The notes below the pieces were generated by a model. That model ran no database searches and was not told the origin of the DNA. It saw only the letters and a program-made list of their open reading frames with translations. Shown here piece by piece: positions 7,330-12,284 of a stretch of 12,284 bases of DNA (position 1 is its first letter; the number at the start of each line of letters is the position of its first letter). This stretch comes from Steroidobacteraceae bacterium. Lineage in GTDB: Bacteria; Pseudomonadota; Gammaproteobacteria; Steroidobacterales; Steroidobacteraceae. Location of the stretch: assembly GCA_025927665.1 (NCBI GenBank), contig JAICKZ010000066.1, forward strand, positions 1 through 12,284, read 5' to 3'. The position numbers were made by a program, and so were the translations under genes.

Positions 7330-7797
7330 ATGAGCAAAGAAGAGAAAAATAAGGCCATCGTCGGCCGCTGGTTCACCGAATTCTGGGGTAAGAAAGTCAA
7401 TCTGGCAGTCATCGACGAAATTGCCGCGCCCGACATGCTGCTTAAATATTCGTTGCATGAGCCGCGTCGCGGTCGCGAGGACATTAAGGCTTTCATGATT
7501 GATTTCCGTTCTGCCTTTCCCGATCTTAATTTCTGGGGCACAGCCGATTTGATCGCCGAAGGTGATTACGTGGTTGGTCAATGGGAAGGTGGCGGCACCC
7601 ACACGGGTCCAGCACACAATGATTTTCTAATCGGTGGGTTGCCTGCCGCAACTGGGCGCAAAATGCACTTCACCGGCATCACCGTGCTAAAGGTGATCGA
7701 TGGCAAAATCGTGGAAGAACTCGGCTTGGATGATGGCGTAACCGCGTTGACCCAGCTTGGCCTGATCAAGGCTACCGCCGTTCAAGGCAAAAGTTAA
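7330..7797 (+). CDS. SnoaL-like (NTF2-fold) ester cyclase-family protein
   Basis: 155 residues from the ATG at 7330, which has GAGGA eight bases upstream. A GTG at 7285 in the same frame would add 15 residues but lacks such a site. The sequence has the cone-shaped NTF2/SnoaL pattern: an N-terminal helix 'KEEKNKAIVGRWFTEFWG', 'LHEPRRGREDIKAFMIDFRSAFPDL' (about 45-70), then beta strands 'YVVGQWEGGGTHTG', 'GRKMHFTGITVLKVIDGKIVEELGLDDG'. Members annotated as SnoaL-like polyketide cyclases or ester cyclases are mostly uncharacterised; the fold binds small hydrophobic molecules. No polyketide synthesis genes lie nearby, so a cyclase role is not supported here. It is the first gene of the GC-richer block and is followed by two hairpins, so it is probably transcribed alone. 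It diverges from ilvB over about 250 nt. Confidence 0.85.
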   Translation: MSKEEKNKAIVGRWFTEFWGKKVNLAVIDEIAAPDMLLKYSLHEPRRGREDIKAFMIDFRSAFPDLNFWGTADLIAEGDYVVGQWEGGGTHTGPAHNDFLIGGLPAATGRKMHFTGITVLKVIDGKIVEELGLDDGVTALTQLGLIKATAVQGKS

Positions 7798-7799
7798 TG

Positions 7800-7859
7800 C
7801 TCTCCAATTAGGAGAGATTCCTGCTCTACAAGAAGACCTGCGCAAATGTGGGTCTTCTT
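7800..7859 (+). terminator. Tandem hairpins after the SnoaL-like gene, the second a likely terminator
   Basis: Three bases after the stop codon, CTCTCC (7800-7805) and GGAGAG (7811-7816) form a 6-bp stem with a 5-nt AATTA loop. A second perfect 9-bp stem follows, AAGAAGACC (7830-7838) with GGTCTTCTT (7851-7859) around a 12-nt loop. It is trailed by C then ATTTT, a weak U-tract. The second stem resembles an intrinsic terminator. It would separate this gene from the DJ-1/MFS unit downstream. Confidence 0.55.
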
Positions 7860-7983
7860 CATTTTGCATGCTCGTGGGCACTTAGACAGCAAAAGAAATT
7901 CAACCGCAAAGAACGGAGTTTCAAGGTGGAGACGAATTTCTATGCTTAGTGTTACTTCCTTAACTACACTCAATGAGCTCATC

Positions 7984-8673
7984 ATGAAAGTTTTGATCGT
8001 CTTGACGTCTCACAACCAGATTGGCGATACCGGCCGGAAAACGGGCTTCTGGCTCTCAGAATTCACTGATCCCTACTATGTCTTCATCGACAGCGGCGCC
8101 GAGGTCATTTTGGCTTCGCCAAACGGTGGACAGCCAACGGTCAATCCCAGCAGTGAGGCGCCGAACTATCAAACCGATGCAACCCGGCGTTTTAATTCCG
8201 ACTCAAGCGCGCAAGCACAACTGGCGAATACGGTAAAACTCAGCGACGTCCGCGCGAACGACTTCGACGCGGTATATTTTCCGGGTGGACATGGCCCTGT
8301 ATGGGATCTCGCGGAGGACAAATCGGTCATCGCGCTGATCGAAGCTATGTCTGTGGCGCGCAAACCAATTGGTGCTGTGTGCCATGGCGTGGCCGTTTTA
8401 CGCCATCCGAAAGCAGCGAATGGTGAGGCTCTCGTGCGTGGACGTAAGGTAGCGGGCTTCTCCAACGCGGAAGAAGAGGCCGCCGGATTTACCAAAATGA
8501 TGCCGTACTTGGTCGAGGACATGTTGAAGAGTAACGGCGCGCTCTATATGAGCGCCGACAAATGGGCTCCCTTCGTCGCCGTCGATGGCAATCTGGTCAC
8601 AGGGCAAAATCCGGCTTCTTCCAAAGGCGTCGCCGAACAGATGCTAAGACTTGCGTCCGCGGCCGCAAGCTAG
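7984..8673 (+). CDS. DJ-1/PfpI-family protein (class I glutamine amidotransferase-like, YhbO/HchA type)
   Basis: 229 residues from the ATG at 7984, chosen because relatives begin with the 'MKVLIVLTSH' beta strand. Upstream in-frame ATGs at 7846 and 7942 would add unrelated sequence, although the 7942 one has a GGTGGAG about 10 nt before it. The protein has the DJ-1 superfamily layout: 'GFWLSEFTDPYYVF' with Glu26, 'GAEVILASPNGG', 'FDAVYFPGGHGPVWDL', and the nucleophile elbow 'GAVCHGVAVL' with Cys133 followed by His134. Late motifs are 'VTGQNPASS' and 'EEEAAGF'. The Glu-Cys-His set is complete, so activity is expected. Family members act as chaperones, glyoxalases or deglycases for methylglyoxal damage, and sequence alone cannot tell which. 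The MFS gene starts 15 nt after its stop, so the two are probably one operon. Confidence 0.9.
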   Translation: MKVLIVLTSHNQIGDTGRKTGFWLSEFTDPYYVFIDSGAEVILASPNGGQPTVNPSSEAPNYQTDATRRFNSDSSAQAQLANTVKLSDVRANDFDAVYFPGGHGPVWDLAEDKSVIALIEAMSVARKPIGAVCHGVAVLRHPKAANGEALVRGRKVAGFSNAEEEAAGFTKMMPYLVEDMLKSNGALYMSADKWAPFVAVDGNLVTGQNPASSKGVAEQMLRLASAAAS

Positions 8674-8688
8674 GACATAAACCGGCAG

Positions 8689-10026
8689 ATGCAGCGCGTG
8701 CAGCGAATTCGAGAACAAAAAGCGGAGCATGCACCATCGACCAGCGATCCCTTTAATCCTCAATCGATCAAAGGGATCGCCGATAGCGTCGGCAACGATT
8801 CCCCCTTTCCTCCTACCTTTCGGATTTTGGCCTGGTCAAACCTGGCAGCGCAATCCGCCGAACAAATTGGGCTTGCGGCAACGCCCTTGATCGCAGTGCT
8901 GCTATTTAATGCCGGCGCTGGCGAAACTGGCCTTCTCCAAATGGCACTAACGCTTCCATTTTTGCTGTTGACACTACCGGCCGGTGTAATGGCCGATCGG
9001 GCATCCCGCAAACGAATCATGGTAAGCGCTGAAGCTATTCGCGCAGTTTCGCTGCTCGCGGTTCCCGTCTTGATGATCTTCGGTTTATTGACATTGCCGC
9101 TCTTGGCAGTCCTTGGCTTTCTCGGTGCCTCAGGCACAGTGGCGTTCAGCGTCGCGGCCCCTGCGATGATTCCGGCCTTGGTACCGAGATCGCATCTGGC
9201 GATTGCCAATGGTCGTATTGAGCTTGCGCGCAGTACCGCTTTCGCTGCGGGACCGGCGCTTGGAGGTCTGATTGTTGAATGGAGTGGGGCGTCCATAGCC
9301 TATGCGTTTGCCGCCGCTCTCTCCGCATGCGCCGTGCTGTATCTGACAAGATTTCCAGAATCTGCACACACAAGTGTGCTGCGACGTCATGTTCTGCGTG
9401 AGGTCTCCGACGGTGCTCGCTTTGTTCTTTCACACCCGTTTTTACGTCCAATCATGATTACGTCAATTTTTTTCAATCTATCTTGGTTTGTGTTGCAGGC
9501 GGCCTATGTTGTTTATGCGGTGCAAGAGCTTGGCTTATCACCGGCCATGGTTGGCATGACACTCGGAATATATGGCGTGGGTATGGTGGTCGGCGCACTC
9601 CTTGCACCATCCATCAGTCAATCGCTACCGTTCGGTAAAATGCTCGTAGTCGGGCCACTCTTTGGATTGATCGGAGCATTGATAATGCTGTTGACGCTCA
9701 GGGTTCCATCGCCGGGGTTGGCCGCCCTGAGTTTCTTTTCATTCGGCTTCGGCCCGATCATGTGGGTGATCACGACGACGACTTTGCGACAGTCAGTGAC
9801 ACCGGATCACTTGCTTGGTCGCGCATCATCAATCCTTATGCTTACAACCTTTGGAGCACGACCGCTTGGCGCGCTCATTGGTGCAGCCATTGGCGGACTT
9901 TACGGTGCCCATACCTGTGTCATTGTGGCCGCTAGTGGCTTCCTGATGCAGTTCATCGTGATTATTACATCGCGTGTATCGCGCCTGAATCGTTTGCCAG
10001 AAATTGCCGTCGCGGCCATGGCATGA
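8689..10026 (+). CDS. Major facilitator superfamily exporter (MFS_3/EntS-like)
   Basis: 445 residues with about twelve hydrophobic spans after a polar N-terminal tail of about 42 residues. The first span begins near 'TFRILAWSNLAAQSAEQIG'. The MFS motif-A loop 'GVMADRASRKRIMV' lies at about 99-112, between spans 2 and 3. Spans 4-5 contain 'SVAAPAMIPALVPR' and 'RSTAFAAGPALGGLI', typical of the MFS_3 group that includes the enterobactin exporter EntS. The C-terminal half shows 'GIYGVGMVVGALLAP' and 'GRASSILMLTTFGARPLGALIGAAIGGLYG'. It should be an inner-membrane, proton-driven efflux protein; the substrate cannot be read from sequence, and no siderophore genes are near. The ATG at 8689 is 15 nt after the DJ-1-family stop, and a shorter start is possible because the tail looks unconserved. 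GC content is high (one sampled line 62%). Confidence 0.92.
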   Translation: MQRVQRIREQKAEHAPSTSDPFNPQSIKGIADSVGNDSPFPPTFRILAWSNLAAQSAEQIGLAATPLIAVLLFNAGAGETGLLQMALTLPFLLLTLPAGVMADRASRKRIMVSAEAIRAVSLLAVPVLMIFGLLTLPLLAVLGFLGASGTVAFSVAAPAMIPALVPRSHLAIANGRIELARSTAFAAGPALGGLIVEWSGASIAYAFAAALSACAVLYLTRFPESAHTSVLRRHVLREVSDGARFVLSHPFLRPIMITSIFFNLSWFVLQAAYVVYAVQELGLSPAMVGMTLGIYGVGMVVGALLAPSISQSLPFGKMLVVGPLFGLIGALIMLLTLRVPSPGLAALSFFSFGFGPIMWVITTTTLRQSVTPDHLLGRASSILMLTTFGARPLGALIGAAIGGLYGAHTCVIVAASGFLMQFIVIITSRVSRLNRLPEIAVAAMA

Positions 10027-10134
10027 CATGAGGAACTGGCATACGACTGGCAGGCATTGGGCGTTCATTTGATACTGATGGAAATGCTGTGCCGTCTGGT
10101 TTTCTAACCGCAAGTCGTCATAGCCGAGGTTCCC

Positions 10135-10320
10135 ATGAGCACGATTCCCTCCATGGATGAACTATCTGAAGCGCGCCGTCAGGTTGAGTTTTATTGTCAA
10201 TCGCTGGTGTCCGCTGGCACAGCGCAATGGTGGGTGAATGATAGTGGAGATATCGAGCTGCACATGAAGAGCGGCGAGGCTTATCTATTCGGCGATCAGG
10301 GTGTGACGAGGCTGAAATGA
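10135..10320 (+). CDS. Small hypothetical protein (61 residues)
   Basis: I do not recognise this protein. It starts at an ATG preceded by GAGG five bases upstream, a good ribosome binding site, and ends in TGA at 10318-10320. It has a charged N-terminal helix ('SMDELSEARRQVEFYCQSLVSAG') followed by what looks like a small beta sheet ('AQWWVNDSGDIELHMKSGEAYLFGDQGVTRLK'). There is no signal peptide or membrane span, so it should be cytosolic. A single Cys lies near residue 21 and two adjacent Trp near 32-33. It lies 108 nt after the MFS gene and about 150 nt before the Ada-type gene on the same strand, in the GC-richer block. The good start signal and plausible two-part fold support a real gene, but no function can be assigned. 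Confidence 0.6.
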   Translation: MSTIPSMDELSEARRQVEFYCQSLVSAGTAQWWVNDSGDIELHMKSGEAYLFGDQGVTRLK

Positions 10321-10380
10321 AGGCCTTATGACCTCAGGCGAGTTCAATATGGAACCCTGCATGAATGCACTGCGTCGATA

Positions 10381-10418
10381 AATTCATTCGCAGGAATCGG
10401 AGTTCTTGCGAATGAATT
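10381..10418. repeat. Perfect 12-bp inverted repeat upstream of the Ada-type gene
   Basis: AATTCATTCGCA at 10381-10392 and TGCGAATGAATT at 10407-10418 are perfect reverse complements with a 14-nt spacer. The repeat lies 61 nt after the small gene's stop and about 50 nt before the Ada-type coding region. There is no T-run, so an intrinsic terminator is less likely than an operator-like palindrome or cruciform. It does not match the classical Ada box (AAAGCGCA). Confidence 0.6.
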
Positions 10419-10469
10419 CCCGGCTATTCTAATGCTGTACTGATGGCTACAGGACTCCTGATAGAAATT

Positions 10470-11528
10470 ATGACTATTGCTTACGAAACCGATGATGACC
10501 GTTGGGAGGCAGTGCAAACACGAAATGCCGCTGCCGATGGTCATTTCGTCTACGCCGTGCGCACCACAGGTGTCTACTGCAAGCCAAGTTCGACGGCGCG
10601 GCTACCTAAGCGAGAGAATGTAGAGTTCTTCGACTCAGCCACAGCTGCTGAGGCGGCGGGTTATCGTTTCAGCCGCCGTACACGTGGCGATCAGACCAGT
10701 GCGGCGGCCGAGCGCGCTGCGTTAGTGGCACGCGCCTGTCGTTTGATCGAGACGTCGGAAACACCGCCCCAACTCGATAATCTGGCGATTGAGGTCGGTA
10801 TGAGCCCGTTTCATTTCCATCGCCTATTCAAGGCTGAAACGGGTTTGACGCCCAAGGCCTACAGCTCGGCTTATCGCGCCCGCAAGCTACGTGAGGAACT
10901 GAGCAGCTCGAACGCCTCCATCACTGATGCTATTTATGGCGCCGGTTTTAACTCCAACAGCCGGTTTTACGAAGCCGCTGACGAGCTACTGGGCATGCGC
11001 GCACGTGACTACCGCGCAGGGGGTGCTGGAGCAGTCATCCGCTTCGCGGTGGGTCAATGCTCGCTTGGCGCCATTCTGGTAGCGCAAAGTCAGCGCGGCA
11101 TCTGCGCCATCTCGTTGGGTGATGATCCCGATCAATTGGTTCGTGAGTTGCAAGATCAATTCCCCCGGGCAGAATTCCTCGGCTGCGACGGTGAATTCGA
11201 GCGGTTGATCGCTCAGGTGGTGGGTTTCATCGAAGCGCCCGCGATGGGATTGCATCTCCCGTTGGATGTACAAGGCACGGCCTTTCAAGAGCGCGTCTGG
11301 CGCGCGTTGCGCGAGGTTCCACCAGGTACGACTGTTAGTTATGCAGAGATCGCCAAGCGCATAGGTTCCCCCAAAGCGGTACGTGCCGTGGCACAAGCCT
11401 GTGCAACGAACCTCATTGCAGTGGCCATTCCCTGCCATCGCGTCGTGCGACGCGACGGTGAGCTTGCCGGCTATCGTTGGGGTGTCGATCGCAAACGCGA
11501 GCTACTGCGTCGCGAGGCCCAAGCTTGA
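10470..11528 (+). CDS. ada: Ada-type DNA alkylation repair protein/AraC regulator with a degraded N-terminal zinc site
   Basis: 352 residues from the ATG at 10470, chosen because 'MTIAYETDDDRW' aligns with the E. coli Ada N-terminus; an ATG at 10443 would add nine residues. Three parts are visible: the N-terminal Ada domain ('GHFVYAVRTTGVYCKPS'), an AraC-type helix-turn-helix region ('LAIEVGMSPFHFHRLFKAETGLTPKAY', about 105-131), and a C-terminal O6-methylguanine-DNA methyltransferase with 'GTAFQERVWRALREVPPGTTVSYAEIA' and the acceptor 'IPCHRVV' (Cys322). In E. coli the N-domain zinc is held by Cys38, 42, 69 and 72. Here only the first is kept (Cys37); the others read Ser41, Ser68 and Thr71. 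Removal of O6-methylguanine should survive. Methylphosphotriester sensing, which turns Ada into an activator, is probably lost or altered (inference). The frame is intact, and a 12-bp palindrome lies upstream. Confidence 0.93.
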   Translation: MTIAYETDDDRWEAVQTRNAAADGHFVYAVRTTGVYCKPSSTARLPKRENVEFFDSATAAEAAGYRFSRRTRGDQTSAAAERAALVARACRLIETSETPPQLDNLAIEVGMSPFHFHRLFKAETGLTPKAYSSAYRARKLREELSSSNASITDAIYGAGFNSNSRFYEAADELLGMRARDYRAGGAGAVIRFAVGQCSLGAILVAQSQRGICAISLGDDPDQLVRELQDQFPRAEFLGCDGEFERLIAQVVGFIEAPAMGLHLPLDVQGTAFQERVWRALREVPPGTTVSYAEIAKRIGSPKAVRAVAQACATNLIAVAIPCHRVVRRDGELAGYRWGVDRKRELLRREAQA

Positions 11529-11709
11529 TGAAAAAAGTGTCCTATGATTTCACTCGACACAACTCACGCCTGAATTGGACAGAAACATCATAAATACTTT
11601 TCATTTACATGAGAGCTTGTTGAACCAAGAGAAATGTGGTTAGACCTGTGGATTAACATCGGGTAGGCTTTATATTCCTTAACCGAATTGAACCTTTGAC
11701 ATAGCCACG

Positions 11710-12213
11710 ATGAACGATCAACGACATATTATTTCCATCTTGCTGCAAAACGAAGCAGGCGCTCTCACCCGCGTTGCTGGTCTGTTCTCTAACCGCGGCT
11801 ACAACATTGAATCATTGAATGTTGCGCCCACCGACGACCCCACGGTATCGCGTCTGACATTGGTCACAACTGGAACCGATGCGGTTATTGCGCAAGTTGT
11901 TAATCAATCATTAAAGTTAGTGGATGTTGTCAATGTGGATGACTTAACCAGCGATGCACATGTGGAACGCGAATTGTTGCTATTAAAATTAAAAGTAACA
12001 GCAGTCAAACGTGATGCATTGCTAACGGTGATTGATAAAGTCGGTGGGGAGTTGGCCTGTGATGATCATGGAACCATAGTGATCGAATTGACTGCCGGTG
12101 TTGAAGTCGTGAATAAATTTATTGACGATGCAGCCGTCTATGGTGAAGTACTTGAAGTAGCGCGTAGTGGACTATTGGCGGTGTTGCGTGGCGGTGAGAC
12201 GTTGCGGCGTTGA
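11710..12213 (+). CDS. ilvN: Acetolactate synthase small, regulatory subunit
   Basis: 167 residues, the usual IlvN/IlvH length (E. coli IlvH 163). The N-terminal ACT domain (about 5-75) shows 'RHIISILLQNEAGALTRVAGLFSNRGYNIESLNVAP' and 'VSRLTLVT', the valine-binding regulatory fold. The link 'KLVDVVNVDDL' leads into the C-terminal small-subunit domain ('VERELLLLKLKV', 'RSGLLAVLRGG'). It activates the IlvB catalytic subunit and gives it valine feedback inhibition. The ATG has no strong Shine-Dalgarno sequence. A TATATT at 11671-11676 is a possible -10 element but lacks a good -35. It is normally co-transcribed directly after ilvB; here it is on the opposite strand, 4.6 kb away, and returns to host-like AT-rich composition. 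The last 71 nt of the window after its stop hold no recognisable gene start. Confidence 0.97.
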   Translation: MNDQRHIISILLQNEAGALTRVAGLFSNRGYNIESLNVAPTDDPTVSRLTLVTTGTDAVIAQVVNQSLKLVDVVNVDDLTSDAHVERELLLLKLKVTAVKRDALLTVIDKVGGELACDDHGTIVIELTAGVEVVNKFIDDAAVYGEVLEVARSGLLAVLRGGETLRR

Positions 12214-12284
12214 CCGCAGTAAGACAACCGTAAGAATTAAATCCGTTTCAGTGATCAAATCATTCCCGCTCGCTTCGCCGCTTC

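Larger units (their letters stand above)
7285..11528. other. Probable accessory cassette separating ilvB from ilvN
   Basis: Five plus-strand genes (SnoaL-like, DJ-1/PfpI, MFS, a small unknown, Ada-type) occupy the space between the divergent ilvB and ilvN. Hand-counted 60-nt lines inside have about 50-62% GC (for example 8521, 9241, 10921, 11281), against about 33-53% in sampled lines outside (301, 5581, 6541, 11881, 12001). Codon choice in the MFS and Ada genes is visibly more G/C-ending. No transposase, integrase or convincing flanking repeat was found, so the mechanism is open and the exact ends are approximate. The gene content suggests chemical-stress functions. Confidence 0.4.

Noticed and set aside
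10027..10107. In-frame continuation of the MFS gene for 26 codons after its TGA, suggesting stop readthrough or a frayed C-terminus.
   Set aside because: The protein already has its full set of spans, and the extension shows no family resemblance or readthrough context.
7227..10408. An 11-nt direct repeat, GAATCGGAGTT, at 7231-7241 and 10394-10404 with some flanking similarity, as possible cassette target duplication.
   Set aside because: Eleven-mers repeat by chance many times in 12 kb, the second copy lies inside the block before the Ada gene rather than at its far end, and the flanks diverge.
10986..11438. A 150-codon open frame on the minus strand inside the Ada-type gene, and similar long frames opposite the MFS gene (8760-9296).
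   Set aside because: They are antisense shadows of well-supported genes in GC-richer DNA, with no recognisable domain and no start signal.

Overview
The window looks like chromosomal DNA of a Proteobacterium, most likely a gammaproteobacterium. The basis is the family resemblance of the isoleucine/valine enzymes (a two-ACT-domain biosynthetic threonine deaminase and separate acetolactate synthase large and small subunits), an Ada protein that aligns closely with E. coli Ada, and kinesin-light-chain-type TPRs of the kind often fused to Ser/Thr kinases in that class. No rRNA, tRNA, CRISPR array or transposase was seen. Genes are dense, and no gene-free stretch exceeds about 250 bases.

Layout. 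1-756 (+): C-terminal part of a TPR protein that enters from the left. 753-2273 (-): ilvA, sharing a TTAA stop overlap with the TPR gene. 2444-3748 and 3771-4184 (+): a probable two-gene unit of a Tat-signal class V aminotransferase-fold protein and a small membrane protein. 4194-5048 (-): an alpha/beta-hydrolase-fold protein. 5222-7078 (-): ilvB. 7330-7797 (+): SnoaL-like protein, followed by tandem hairpins. 7984-8673 and 8689-10026 (+): DJ-1/PfpI-family protein and an MFS exporter, 15 nt apart. 10135-10320 (+): unknown 61-residue protein. 10470-11528 (+): Ada-type repair protein/regulator. 11710-12213 (+): ilvN.

The isoleucine/valine genes frame the window: ilvA makes 2-oxobutanoate, and IlvB with IlvN condenses it or pyruvate to acetohydroxyacids. 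Unusually, ilvB and ilvN are not adjacent. They point away from each other, with about 4.2 kb of more GC-rich genes between them (hand-counted 60-nt lines give about 50-62% GC inside and about 33-53% outside). This middle block looks like an accessory cassette for stress response, detoxification and export.

The most interesting signal is loss of catalytic or ligand residues in three otherwise intact genes. The class V aminotransferase fold has His where the PLP-binding Lys should be. The alpha/beta hydrolase has Gln at the nucleophile elbow and Asn at the usual catalytic His. The Ada homologue has lost three of the four zinc-binding Cys of its N-terminal domain but keeps the C-terminal methyl-acceptor Cys. 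These are direct readings of the translations. The functional consequences are inference. I see no clear new multi-gene defence or mobile system.
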